DNA of 64,000 nucleotides from GCA-2687025 sp964473525. Lineage in GTDB: Bacteria > Poribacteria > WGA-4E > GCA-2687025. A program made the position numbers and the translations under genes. The notes beneath the pieces were generated by a model that had not been told where the DNA came from, made no database searches, and saw only the letters and a list, made by a program, of their open reading frames with translations. The stretch covers positions 1-64,000 of the forward strand of contig CAYYPK010000025.1 in the NCBI GenBank assembly GCA_964473525.1. The letters are read 5' to 3'. Positions 45,255 to 54,457 of this stretch are shown here, one piece after another (positions within the stretch are counted from its first letter, which is position 1; the number at the start of each line of letters is the position of its first letter).

Positions 45255-46244
45255 GTGAGGTCGCAGCCAAACAGACGCGCCGTCATCGACATCGGCACGA
45301 ACACGGTGAACCTGCTCGTGTGCGATGTCGACCGTGACGCGCGCGCGTACGAGGTAATCGAGGATGTCGCGGAGGTCACGCGTCTGGCGCAAGGGCTGGA
45401 GCCGGATGGGCACATGCACTCCTCGGCCATTGCCCGTACGTCGGCGACGATTCGACGGTACCTCGCACGCGCGAAGAAGCTGGGTGCAACGGAGACTGTA
45501 GGGGTCGGGACCAGCGTGCTGAGGGACGCGGCGAACACCGCAGCGTTCCTTGAGCTGGTGCGGAATGGCTTTGGGCTGGACGTGAGCGTTATTCCCAGCG
45601 CGGCGGAGGCCCGCCTCTCCTACCTGTCCGTTCGACTGGACGGCGAGTTTGCGGGTGGAGCCTCGGACCGCCTCGTCGTGACCGACGTTGGATCAGGCAG
45701 CACGGAGTTCGTCTTCGGGCGATTCACGCCCGCGCGCCGCGAGCTTGACACGTGCCTTAGCGTGAGCGTGGGAGCCGTGCATCTGACGCCGCGTTTCCTG
45801 CGGAGCGACCCCCCAACCGACGACGAAGTCTCGGCTCTCTCCGAGTGGCTGGATGAGACGCTCGCGTCGCAGGTCGCCACACCCCCTTCCGACGACCCTC
45901 CAACACTTGTGGGCGTCGGGGGCACTATCGTGAACCTTGCTGCGGTGAAGCAGGGCAAGTCACGGCGCGAGCAGGGAAACCTGCACGGGACATCGCTGAC
46001 CGTCGAGGACATAGACTGCCAGATCAGCCAATACCAGGCGTGTGACACGATGGCCAGGGCTCGGATTCCCGGGCTGGAGTCCAGACGCGCGGACACGATC
46101 ATCGCTGGCGCGGCGGTGGTACGAGCTATCCTGAGTCACGTGGGGGCGCCGGCCATCCAGGTCAGCGCACGCGGCCTCAGATACGGCGTGATGTACGACC
46201 GGTTCGTGGCTCCCGAGGACGACGAGGCAGGGCCGCCGACGTAG
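45255..46244 (+). CDS. ppx: Ppx/GppA exopolyphosphatase family protein
   Basis: 329 residues from GTG 45255. ASKHA-fold motifs are present: AVIDIGTNTVNLLVCDVD (phosphate 1), SAAEARLSYLSV, VVTDVGSGSTEFVFG (phosphate 2) and GVGGTIVNLAAV. It lacks the extra C-terminal HD-like domain of long Ppx proteins, so it is the short form. It removes terminal phosphates from polyphosphate or converts pppGpp. It lies 13 bases after ppk2. Confidence 0.93.
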   Translation: MRSQPNRRAVIDIGTNTVNLLVCDVDRDARAYEVIEDVAEVTRLAQGLEPDGHMHSSAIARTSATIRRYLARAKKLGATETVGVGTSVLRDAANTAAFLELVRNGFGLDVSVIPSAAEARLSYLSVRLDGEFAGGASDRLVVTDVGSGSTEFVFGRFTPARRELDTCLSVSVGAVHLTPRFLRSDPPTDDEVSALSEWLDETLASQVATPPSDDPPTLVGVGGTIVNLAAVKQGKSRREQGNLHGTSLTVEDIDCQISQYQACDTMARARIPGLESRRADTIIAGAAVVRAILSHVGAPAIQVSARGLRYGVMYDRFVAPEDDEAGPPT

Positions 46245-46295
46245 AGCGAGGACGGCTTGGAGTCTAGGCACGGCACGTTAGACGGGGGCGAAACG

Positions 46296-46958
46296 ATGGC
46301 GCGCGAAGTCGAGGCTAAATTCCAGGTGGAGTCCGAGGGGCTCTTCGACGCCATCCGCGGAGCTGGCGCCGTGGCGGGATACGCCATGACAGCCGGCGAG
46401 ACCGTTCCTCAGAGGGACACGTACTTCGACACGCGGGGCGCCACGCTCTTGCGCGCGGGCTGGTCTCTTCGTTTACGAGAGAAGGCTGGCAGTCTCCTGG
46501 TGACGTTCAAGGGGCCGTTCCTTGACGAGCACGCGCGAACCGAAATCGAGGAGGCGATCACAAAGGAGCAGGCGGCGGCCCTCCGTGCGGGACGCCTGCG
46601 TGGCATCGACTCGCCGGCGGTGGTCGCGGCCCTCGAACACGTCGGAGACGCTGACATCGCCGCGACGCTTACCGTGGAGAACGAGCGCGAGGCCTGGTAC
46701 CTCGACGCCGAGTCCGGCGGGGCTTCGGGTCGCATCAAGCTGTGCTTCGACCGGGTGGTCTACACGGCGGCACGAGCGGGTCATACAGACGGAGACGGCG
46801 GCCCTACCCTCGGATACGAGCTCGAGGCCGAGCTTCTGGAGGGCGACGAACGTGTTCTGACACGCGTCGCGCAGGAATTAGCGCGGGAACACCACCTGTC
46901 GCCAGAGCGTCGATCGAAGTACGAGCGTGGGATAGAGTTGCTAGGGATGTTCGCGTAG
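46296..46958 (+). CDS. CYTH domain protein (triphosphate tunnel enzyme)
   Basis: 220 residues from ATG 46296, with GGGGG upstream. The defining ExExK motif is right at the start (E4, E6, K8 in MAREVEAKF). Later strands carry the expected charged residues (RDTYFDTRGATLLRAG, SLRLREKAG, LLVTFKGPF, GYELEAELLEGDE). CYTH enzymes act on triphosphates: CyaB-type adenylate cyclase, thiamine triphosphatase or inorganic triphosphatase. The polyphosphate neighbours favour tripolyphosphate or polyphosphate processing, by inference. Confidence 0.9.
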   Translation: MAREVEAKFQVESEGLFDAIRGAGAVAGYAMTAGETVPQRDTYFDTRGATLLRAGWSLRLREKAGSLLVTFKGPFLDEHARTEIEEAITKEQAAALRAGRLRGIDSPAVVAALEHVGDADIAATLTVENEREAWYLDAESGGASGRIKLCFDRVVYTAARAGHTDGDGGPTLGYELEAELLEGDERVLTRVAQELAREHHLSPERRSKYERGIELLGMFA

Positions 46959-47009
46959 GCGACGCCGGCGATGTATGCCGGTACAGCTAACTGATGGGGG
47001 TGTTTGGCG

Positions 47010-48671
47010 ATGGCGACGGTCGACGACGGCCGCGAAGAACACCGAATGCTCATCTTCGGGAACGACAGCGACGCGGTGCAGGAGTATCTGGTACGAGACA
47101 GCCTGCACGGTGTTCCCATGCACGGGTTGCTGGAACGGAAGAGACACGAGCAGTCGTACACGGTCACCCTGTACGCGCTGCTCAAGGACTACGGTCTGAC
47201 GCCCGTGGTCCGAATCAAGCCACGCATCCGATTCGGGCGCACCAGCTACGACAACCTGTCGTCCAGCGCGCCCTTGCGGTACGGTCCCGACGACATCGTG
47301 CACTTCGCGGAGCTGAAGCGTGGCTCCGAGCCCACGGAGACAGTAGAGCCGACCGCGTTGGAGCAAGTGTTCGGCGACGCCTCCACGATAGACCGGCTTT
47401 CCGACGACGCCGCGTACCTGCTGATCTCGCAGCGCGACGTGTTTCTCCGCCAGCCGCCCTTCAAGACGAAGACCAAGGTGTTCGGACACGGCTCGGATAT
47501 GCAGGGCATACCCATTGGGAACTTCCTGGAGGCCCTGAACTACCCCGCCCGCGCGGAGAAGCTGTTCCAGCCGTTCCCACGAGGAGATGAATTCGCTCTG
47601 GATGTACGCGAGGCGTTGGAGCAGTACGACGGCGCCGAGTTCCAGTTCAGCATCTACTCGCGCTACGAACGTCGGGACTGCATCCTCGCCCGGCCAGACG
47701 GCGACGAAGAAGCTGCCTACCGCACGACGTTCGATCCATGGACAGGCCTTGGCTACGTCCGCTCGGACGGAAGCGATTACCAGCTGCAGATACTCTCCCA
47801 CGAGCGCGCCACACGCTGGGAGCACAAGATCGTCCTCGAGGAGATGGACGCGCCGACCATTGACCTCGTGTCGCAAGAGATACGCGCTCTGCGGCGCAAG
47901 TACCTCATAGGGCGCGTGCTCTCCAAGAGCCAGACGGCCCTGTCGCTGCACGCGGATAGCGTGGAGTCCAACCTCGGTCTTGTGCAGGAGCTACATCTTG
48001 GGTACGGGCTAGAAATCCGCGCGCCTCTCACGCGGAACCTCTTCGGCAGCATCGACGCTCGCCGCCGCCTGCGGCGCGTGTTCACGTCCAGCGGCGAATA
48101 CAGCCTACACCCCCTCAGCACGGACATGGTCGAACGGCACCTGGACCTCGCGTGCGGCGTGCGCAACGGCGTGCAATACACACTCGACACCGCGGTGCTG
48201 ACCCAGGGCCCCGTGCCCGAGGAGGTACAGAGCAATGGCTATCGCATCATCCGGCGGCCCCGGAGCGAAGGCGCCCTGATGCGCTCGGCGGAGGAACTCC
48301 GCGAGCGCATGCCACCCGCCGGCTTCGAGCGGTGCTGGAACGAGTTCATCGATGAAGGCGGATACACGGTCGTGAACGGGTCAACGGGACGGTGCTACGC
48401 GGTCTACTACGCAGGAAGCCAGCAGGGGGGCGTGCTGGACGCGGAGTTGTGGGCGGACGATCGCGAGAACTACCTCGTCGTGAAGTACCTCGGCATCTCC
48501 GCACAGGACTACTCTGCGGGGAGGGCGTGGTCGAGCCAGCCCGCGAACGCCAGTCTCCGCGACCGACTGCGCGGGGCAGTCGCGGCGATGCGTCTACACA
48601 GTCAGGAGCGCCAGATATTGGGCGAAATGATGGAGCTCGTGGCGCATCTCAAGCGGCAGAACGTGCTCTAG
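47010..48671 (+). CDS. Unrecognised protein in polyphosphate locus
   Basis: 553 residues from ATG 47010, with GGGGGTG upstream; TTG 47004 is also possible. No signal peptide or membrane segment. I do not recognise a family. The sequence is mixed alpha/beta with many strand-like stretches of alternating charge: LLERKRHEQSYTVTLY, VVRIKPRIRFGRTSY, IVHFAELKRG, FKTKTKVFGHG and ATRWEHKIVLEEMD. Arg/Lys/Glu-lined strands of this kind occur in CYTH and VTC triphosphate tunnel domains, and the CYTH gene lies 51 bases upstream, so a divergent tunnel-like domain is possible but unproved. It is the last gene of the phosphate block. Its stop shares CTAG with the convergent hydrolase gene. Confidence 0.75.
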   Translation: MATVDDGREEHRMLIFGNDSDAVQEYLVRDSLHGVPMHGLLERKRHEQSYTVTLYALLKDYGLTPVVRIKPRIRFGRTSYDNLSSSAPLRYGPDDIVHFAELKRGSEPTETVEPTALEQVFGDASTIDRLSDDAAYLLISQRDVFLRQPPFKTKTKVFGHGSDMQGIPIGNFLEALNYPARAEKLFQPFPRGDEFALDVREALEQYDGAEFQFSIYSRYERRDCILARPDGDEEAAYRTTFDPWTGLGYVRSDGSDYQLQILSHERATRWEHKIVLEEMDAPTIDLVSQEIRALRRKYLIGRVLSKSQTALSLHADSVESNLGLVQELHLGYGLEIRAPLTRNLFGSIDARRRLRRVFTSSGEYSLHPLSTDMVERHLDLACGVRNGVQYTLDTAVLTQGPVPEEVQSNGYRIIRRPRSEGALMRSAEELRERMPPAGFERCWNEFIDEGGYTVVNGSTGRCYAVYYAGSQQGGVLDAELWADDRENYLVVKYLGISAQDYSAGRAWSSQPANASLRDRLRGAVAAMRLHSQERQILGEMMELVAHLKRQNVL

Positions 48672-49354
48672 TCGCCCGACCCCAGCGAGTTCGCCCAACC
48701 CGCCAGCACCCGCGCCATCTCAACGAACACATCCTCGTCCGTGTTGCGCGAACGCTTCAGCGTCTTGAACCCGTGGTCGGCGGTGTCCAGGAAATGCAGC
48801 GTCGCGGAGTCGCCAAGGTCATCGCAGACGGGTTCCAGCAGATCGCGCTGTCCCAGGGCATCACGCGTGCCGGACAGGAACAGCATTGGGGTGGTCACGC
48901 TGCCGAGGTGTTCGGCGCGCTCGGTTCCTGGCTTCCCAGACGGGTGCAGCGGAAACGCAAAGAAGACCATCCCCGCGACGCCGTCGAAGGGTTCGTCGGC
49001 TGCCGCCATAGACGACATGCGTCCGCTGAACGAGTGTCCGCCTACTAGCACCTGGATGCCATCGGCGACCTCACGGGCCGTCCCGATAGCGGCGCGGATC
49101 GTCTCCTGGCACACCGCGTTGGAATTCCTGCCGCCGCCTGACTCGCTGTACGGGAAGTTGTAACGCATCGTCGCAACACTGGCGTCGAAGCACCGCTCGG
49201 CGATGGTCTCGACGGTGCGATGCCGCATGTTCGTGCTCGCCCCGTGTCCAAGGACTAGCAGGCTCTGCGCGCCCTCCGGTCGCAGGAGCAGCGCGGACAC
49301 CTCGCCTTTCTCCTCCGTCGCCAGGAACTTCATCTCCACCGGTTCGTACGGCAC
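48668..49354 (-). CDS. Alpha/beta hydrolase (KANL3/Tex30-like)
   Basis: 228 residues. GTG 49354 has AGGAG eight bases upstream; ATG 49333 is an alternative. The oxyanion region is LLVLGHGASTNMRH, the nucleophile elbow VLVGGHSFSGRMSS, and the late His is in DTADHGFKTLKR. Length and motifs match the small bacterial alpha/beta hydrolases related to KANL3/Tex30. The substrate is unknown. Confidence 0.85.
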   Translation of the reverse strand: MPYEPVEMKFLATEEKGEVSALLLRPEGAQSLLVLGHGASTNMRHRTVETIAERCFDASVATMRYNFPYSESGGGRNSNAVCQETIRAAIGTAREVADGIQVLVGGHSFSGRMSSMAAADEPFDGVAGMVFFAFPLHPSGKPGTERAEHLGSVTTPMLFLSGTRDALGQRDLLEPVCDDLGDSATLHFLDTADHGFKTLKRSRNTDEDVFVEMARVLAGWANSLGSGD

Positions 49355-49514
49355 GCTCCATCTCCTTCGTGTGGTCTGTTGCGCACGCCACACTCCCGTT
49401 ATAGGGCCGCGAAGCGCTGAGGCGCGCGGATTGTGCCGGGCGAGCGGGCGGAAAACGTCCACAGCCTTCGAGCGCGCTCGCGACGTAGCCGATTGAGATG
49501 TGGGAGTCGCGCGG

Positions 49515-50459
49515 CTAGAACGCCGTGCTGAGAGAGACGCGGTTGGACGGCCCGAGATCGCCCAGGGACACAAACGCGTAGTCCACGACGAAGCCACCCA
49601 ACACGAGGCCGAAGCCACCGGTCAAGCCGCTCACGGTGCCGTGGTCGTTGCCTCCGAAGTCGTAGCGGTAACCACCGCGCAGTATCAGCGGGTCCAGCAC
49701 TTCATACGAGAGCCCGGCGCCGACCTTGGGATCGTCGTCCGTCGGCAGCGCGAGGTCCAAGGCGAGGGCCGCGCGGTCATCCGCGACGCGGTAACCCGCG
49801 CCAGCGCGCAGCGTCGTTGGCAGCGAGTAGCCCTCCGCGTCGAACGTCATGGAGGTGCCGAGGTGCTGGATGGTCGCCGCGACAGAGATGGAGCTGTCTG
49901 GCACGTCGTAGCGAACGCCCGCGTCCACGGCGAAGCCGCTCGCCGTAGCCTCGTCGATCTCCTGCCGGAGTATCTTGCCCTGGACGCCGACGGAAAGGTC
50001 GTCGTTCACGGCGAAGCCGACGCCTGCGCCCGCCGCCAAGTCGGAGGGGCGGAACACGCCTGTGGGATCGCCACTGTCGTCGCGTCCCTGGATCTCGCCG
50101 TAGTCGAAGTAGTTCACGAAGACGCCCAGCCCCGTCGTGTCGTTCAGGGGGTGTGCGAACGCGGCGTAGTTCTGGCGCAGATCCAGAATCCACTCGTTGT
50201 TCATGAGCGCCAGGTGCGTCTCGCGTGTGTGTGCCAGACCAGCGGGATTCCAGTACGTGGCGTAGGCGTCCTCGGTGAGAGCGATGCCCGCGCCTCCGCG
50301 CGCCACGGTCGCTGCCCCGACGCCCAGCTTGAGCGTGGGGAACGCTGACGTGCCGACGTCCTCGTTCGGATCCGCCACGCTCGCGGTGACGACCCCCAGC
50401 AGGCCGACCAGCACCGCGGCCGACAACGCTTGCATGTATGATCCGAATCGGCGGTTCAC
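49515..50459 (-). CDS. PorV/UPF0164-like outer-membrane beta-barrel protein
   Basis: 314 residues from GTG 50459 (MNRRFGSYMQAL); ATG 50435 is also possible. The signal peptide is ALSAAVLVGLLGVVTASVA. The mature protein begins with the PorV-type SAFPTLKLGVGAATVARG and DAYATYWNPAGLAHTRETHL, followed by repeated amphipathic strands and ending in an aromatic residue (SLSTAF), as outer-membrane barrels do. PorV members help secretion or uptake in Bacteroidota and relatives. Confidence 0.82.
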   Translation of the reverse strand: MNRRFGSYMQALSAAVLVGLLGVVTASVADPNEDVGTSAFPTLKLGVGAATVARGGAGIALTEDAYATYWNPAGLAHTRETHLALMNNEWILDLRQNYAAFAHPLNDTTGLGVFVNYFDYGEIQGRDDSGDPTGVFRPSDLAAGAGVGFAVNDDLSVGVQGKILRQEIDEATASGFAVDAGVRYDVPDSSISVAATIQHLGTSMTFDAEGYSLPTTLRAGAGYRVADDRAALALDLALPTDDDPKVGAGLSYEVLDPLILRGGYRYDFGGNDHGTVSGLTGGFGLVLGGFVVDYAFVSLGDLGPSNRVSLSTAF

Positions 50460-50767
50460 GGCGAGGACTCCGATCACTGGTACGCGTCTGGGCGTCAACC
50501 TGTGGATTCTACCCCCGTGCGGCCGCTCTAGCAACGACCGGCCGGATGAAGGCACTCTATCGCGGCCCCCGTACCCCGTCAATGCTCGGAACGGCCGATG
50601 CTCCAGAGGGGCTACGATCACCGAGTCCACACAGGCCCGTCCCGACGGCAGAAGGTGTGGCGCAGCGGGATGTACGAGTAGAATGCGGGCGCTCTGGACC
50701 ATTCGGGCCGAGACGACCGATCCGCGAGTTCCGACGACACCTCTGGATTTGGGGGCGCCGCCACACC

Positions 50768-51577
50768 GTGAACCTCATCGACAAAGAGACGATCCTCTCG
50801 ATCACCCACGTGTGGGAGGGCGACCGATTCGACGACGGCCGGCCGCGCGTGTCCGACGACGTCATCGAGCGCATGAAGGCGATAAGCATCGAGCAGGCGT
50901 GGGGCGTCCTCAACGGCAAGGACCACCGTTGGCAATTCGCCGGCGACTGGATGAACCTGCACCCCGACCGCGTGCTCGTCGGGCGGGCCGTGACGTGCGC
51001 CTACACGCCCACGCGGCCGGACCTACGAGCTGCGGTCGCCGCGGACGGAGAGCGCCACGGTCGCGTCGGCGGCACGAATTCCTGGGTTATCGACACGCTC
51101 GTCAAGGACGACTGCATCGTCGTGGACCTGTTCGGCAAGGTGAAGGACGGCACGTTCGCCGGCGACAACCTCGGCAACTCCATCTACGCCAAGACCGGCA
51201 CGGGCATGGTCATCGACGGAGGCATCCGCGACCTCGACGGCATCTACGACCTGCCGGATTTCGCCACATTCATCCGCGGCGTTGACCCGACGGCCATCAA
51301 CAACGTCGACCTTACCGGCATCAACATCCCCATCCGCATCGGTGAGGCCACATGCCTACCCGGCGATGTCGTCCTGGGCAGACGCACGGGAGTCATCTTC
51401 ATCCCGCCGCAATACGCCGAAGAGGTGGTCGTGAAGGGCGAAGAGGTAGCGCTACGGGACATGTTCGGTCACCAGATGCTGCGTGAGGGCAAATACACGC
51501 CCGGCGAGATCGACCGGAAGTGGTCCGAAGAGATCGAAGCCGTCTTCGCCGAGTGGTCCGCAAATCGCGAGCAGTAG
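50768..51577 (+). CDS. RraA family protein (aldolase/decarboxylase-like)
   Basis: 269 residues from GTG 50768 (MNLIDKETILSITHVW); the frame upstream is unrelated. The RraA/HMG-aldolase core is seen in VVDLFGKVKDGTFAGDNLG, YAKTGTGMVIDGGIRDLDG (metal and substrate Arg-Asp) and CLPGDVVLGRRTGVIFIPP. Members cleave or decarboxylate oxo-acids, or bind RNase E. With two enolase-superfamily genes directly downstream, a sugar-acid breakdown role is more likely here. Confidence 0.88.
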   Translation: MNLIDKETILSITHVWEGDRFDDGRPRVSDDVIERMKAISIEQAWGVLNGKDHRWQFAGDWMNLHPDRVLVGRAVTCAYTPTRPDLRAAVAADGERHGRVGGTNSWVIDTLVKDDCIVVDLFGKVKDGTFAGDNLGNSIYAKTGTGMVIDGGIRDLDGIYDLPDFATFIRGVDPTAINNVDLTGINIPIRIGEATCLPGDVVLGRRTGVIFIPPQYAEEVVVKGEEVALRDMFGHQMLREGKYTPGEIDRKWSEEIEAVFAEWSANREQ

Positions 51578-51586
51578 GAGAGCCCT

Positions 51587-52855
51587 GTGGCGACCGAACC
51601 CCACGAGCAAGCGCTAGACAACGTCAACACGGCGTCGCGGCCGTCGGACCTGCAGATCACCGACATGCGGTTGGTGAAGACTAAGGTCGGCGGCCCGATC
51701 CTGAAGCTGGAGACGAATCAGGGCATTCACGGTCTGGGTGAAGTCCGGGACGGCGCCAGCAAGACGTTCGCGCTGATGCTGAAGAGCCGTATCCTCGGCG
51801 AGAACCCGTGCGATGTTGACCGCGTGTTTCGCAAGGTCAAGCAGTTCGGCCACCACGCGCGTCAGGGCGGAGGCGTCTGTGGTATCGAGATGGCGCTCAT
51901 GGACCTCGCGGGCAAGGCGTATGGCGTGCCGTGCTACCAACTCGCGGGGGGCAAGTTCCGCGACCGCGTGCGGTGCTACGCCGACACGCCGACGCTCCGC
52001 GACCCCGCCGCAATGGGCGCCAAGCTCCAGGAGCGGATGGACCAGGGGTTCACGTTCCTCAAGATGGATGTAGGAATCGGCCTGCTGCGCGACATGCCCG
52101 ACACGATCGCCGCTCCCGACGGACATCTGCGCACACACCGCATCATGCACCCGTTCACGGGCATACGCGTCACGGACAAGGGCATCGCGGAGCTGTGCGA
52201 GTACGTCGAGGTAGTGCGCTCCGTCATCGGCTACGAGATCCCACTCGCGGTGGACCACTTCGGACACATCGGCATCGAGGACTGCATTCGCATCGCGAAG
52301 GCTCTCGACAAGTACACCCTCGCATGGTACGAGGACATGGTGCCGTGGCAGTTCGCCGAGCAGTACGTGCGCCTGTCGAACTCCTGCGACACGCCCATCT
52401 GCACGGGCGAGGACATCTACTGTAAAGAGGACTTCCGCCCGCTCTATCAACCCCGCGGCATCGCCGTGGCGCATCCCGACATCGCGACCTCCGGTGGCAT
52501 TCTGGAAACGAAGAAGATCGGCGACGAGGCGGAGGAGCACGGCATTTCCATGGCGCTCCACATGGCGGGCACGCCGATCGCCGCGATGGCGAGCGTGCAC
52601 TGCGCCGCCGCGACGGAGAACTTCCTCGTCCTCGAGAACCACTCCGTGGACAACCTGTGGTGGGACGACATGGTCACGGGCCTACCAAGCCCCATCATCC
52701 AGGACGGCTACATCGACGTGCCGGACACCCCAGGGTTGGGGATCGAGCTGAACGACGAGGTCGTCCAGGCGCATCTGCACGACTCCGAGACGGGGTATTT
52801 CACGCCGACGGACGAGTGGGACGACGAACGCTCGCACGACCGCCTCTGGAGCTAG
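51587..52855 (+). CDS. Mandelate racemase/enolase-superfamily protein 1
   Basis: 422 residues from GTG 51587, with AGGAG upstream. The capping domain has IEMALMDLAGKAYGVPCYQL. Barrel metal ligands are D223 (AVDHFG), E249 (WYEDMVPW) and E275 (CTGEDIYC). The usual K-x-K of the second strand reads FLKMDVG, so one lysine (K159) is kept and the second is an Asp. H325 follows in MALHMAGTP. The family removes water from, or epimerises, carboxylate sugars by abstracting an alpha-proton. It lies in a three-gene operon with RraA and a second paralogue. Confidence 0.88.
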   Translation: MATEPHEQALDNVNTASRPSDLQITDMRLVKTKVGGPILKLETNQGIHGLGEVRDGASKTFALMLKSRILGENPCDVDRVFRKVKQFGHHARQGGGVCGIEMALMDLAGKAYGVPCYQLAGGKFRDRVRCYADTPTLRDPAAMGAKLQERMDQGFTFLKMDVGIGLLRDMPDTIAAPDGHLRTHRIMHPFTGIRVTDKGIAELCEYVEVVRSVIGYEIPLAVDHFGHIGIEDCIRIAKALDKYTLAWYEDMVPWQFAEQYVRLSNSCDTPICTGEDIYCKEDFRPLYQPRGIAVAHPDIATSGGILETKKIGDEAEEHGISMALHMAGTPIAAMASVHCAAATENFLVLENHSVDNLWWDDMVTGLPSPIIQDGYIDVPDTPGLGIELNDEVVQAHLHDSETGYFTPTDEWDDERSHDRLWS

Positions 52856-52883
52856 GACAGCAGACCGCCGGGAAGGGACAGGA

Positions 52884-54074
52884 ATGAAGATCACGGACCT
52901 GAAGTGCGCTGTCATCGGGAACAACCCGGTGGTACGCATCACCACGGACGAGGGCGTGACAGGGTACGGCGAGGTGGAGGCGTCCAAGTCGTATCTGAAG
53001 CCGCACGTGCTGTTCTACCGCGAGTACATCCTGGGCGAGGATCCCACGAACGTCGAGCGCGTGATGCTGAAGATCCGCCGGCTGGGCAGCTTCAAGCCGT
53101 GGGGTAGCGCCGTCAGCGCGATCGAGATGGCTCTCTGGGACATCGCCGGCAAAGCCGCGGGCCTGCCGGTGTACAAGCTTCTCGGTGGCAAGGTCCGCGA
53201 CAAGGTGCGCGTCTACAACGGAGCCGTGCGCTTCCCGATGCACGACCAGTCGCCCGCCGGCCATGCCGAGAACGCGCAGCGCATGAAGGAGTCGCCCGAG
53301 GGGTTCTCCATAGTGAAGCAGGGCGTCGCCTTCCATAGCGGCATGCCGACGAACTTCCCAGACTTCCACTATGGCGACAATCTCGCCGGCGGCCATCGCG
53401 TCAACAAGGGGTTGCTGACCGAGAAGGGCATGAACCACGTCGTCGCCTGCGTCGAGGCGATGAAGGGCGCGCTTGGTGACGAGGTGGGTCTGGCGTTGGA
53501 TTGCGGACCTGGGATGGTCGTCGCCGACGCCATCAAGCTCGCGAAGGCGGTCGAGCCGTACAACGTCATGTGGCTAGAGGACATGATCACGGGCGACTAC
53601 GTGCCGTACGTGTCCGCCGACCTGTACCGCGAAGTCACGCGGAGCACGACGACGCCGATCCACACTGGCGAGCAGATATACCTGCGCCAGAATTTCCAGG
53701 AGCTCGTCGAGAAACGCGCGGTGGACATTCTCGGCCCCGACCCGTGCGACATCGGCGGCATTGCCGAACTGAAGTGGGTCACGGAGTACGCCGATCTGCA
53801 CGGCATCCTGATGGCTCCGCACGGCACGGGGGATGGGCTGCTGGGACTCGCCGCCCTGGTGCAGGTGTGCGCAACGCTGCCGCAGAACTACATCGCCTTT
53901 GAGTACCCCACCGGACGCCCCGACTGGTGGTACGACATCGTCACTGGTCTGCCGGACCCAATCGTCGTCGATAGCCACATAGAGGTCTGGGATCGCCCGG
54001 GGATGGGCGTCGATCTGGATGAGGACGCGGCGCGACCGTATCTGTCGGACGAGGACGCTGACTTCTTCGACTAG
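52884..54074 (+). CDS. Mandelate racemase/enolase-superfamily protein 2
   Basis: 396 residues. It has the IEMALWDIAGKAAGLPVYKL capping signature and ligands D206 (ALDCGPG), E232 (WLEDMITG) and E263 (HTGEQIY). SIVKQGVAF carries K145, and the late loop reads MAPHGTGDG. The pattern is close to D-galactonate- or mannonate-type dehydratases, but the exact subgroup cannot be set by eye. It is about 29 bases after paralogue 1 and shares a stop-codon CTAG with the antitoxin-like gene. Confidence 0.88.
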   Translation: MKITDLKCAVIGNNPVVRITTDEGVTGYGEVEASKSYLKPHVLFYREYILGEDPTNVERVMLKIRRLGSFKPWGSAVSAIEMALWDIAGKAAGLPVYKLLGGKVRDKVRVYNGAVRFPMHDQSPAGHAENAQRMKESPEGFSIVKQGVAFHSGMPTNFPDFHYGDNLAGGHRVNKGLLTEKGMNHVVACVEAMKGALGDEVGLALDCGPGMVVADAIKLAKAVEPYNVMWLEDMITGDYVPYVSADLYREVTRSTTTPIHTGEQIYLRQNFQELVEKRAVDILGPDPCDIGGIAELKWVTEYADLHGILMAPHGTGDGLLGLAALVQVCATLPQNYIAFEYPTGRPDWWYDIVTGLPDPIVVDSHIEVWDRPGMGVDLDEDAARPYLSDEDADFFD

Positions 54075-54457
54075 CCGGGCCGGTCGGGTTCCGCGTCCGC
54101 CGACTTGTCAGGGGCGAGCAGCTCCAGGCAGGCGGTTGACAGGCGCACCATCTCGCTCAGTCGCTGGGCGAGTGCAAAGGCGCGCTCGTCAAGATCATCG
54201 GCTTGCCGCACCTCAGCCAGGAGCAAGGAGGCGCGTCGGATGTCCTCGCCGGCGGCCTCGACGGACAACGTCCCTGGGCTGGTTACACGTTGCGCGGCTT
54301 GTAGTTCGTCCTCAGTGGGCAGAAACGTGTCTGGATCGTGCGCTACGGCGCGCTCAATGTCCTCATCGGTGAGAGCGTGGAAGTCCTCCCACACCATGCC
54401 CCCATCGGAGTCAGACGCTGGCGTCGGCGTCTCGTGCTTCGTATCGCCGTCGTTCAT
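54071..54457 (-). CDS. BrnA-like antitoxin with atypical C-terminus
   Basis: 128 residues from ATG 54457, overlapping the toxin gene by 47 bases. The segment VWEDFHALTDEDIERAVAHD resembles the start of antitoxins paired with BrnT toxins. The usual ribbon-helix-helix DNA-binding end is not seen. Instead there is a helical tail (DLDERAFALAQRLSEMVRL). It should neutralise the toxin if the pair is active. DNA binding and autoregulation are doubtful. Confidence 0.65.
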   Translation of the reverse strand: MNDGDTKHETPTPASDSDGGMVWEDFHALTDEDIERAVAHDPDTFLPTEDELQAAQRVTSPGTLSVEAAGEDIRRASLLLAEVRQADDLDERAFALAQRLSEMVRLSTACLELLAPDKSADAEPDRPG

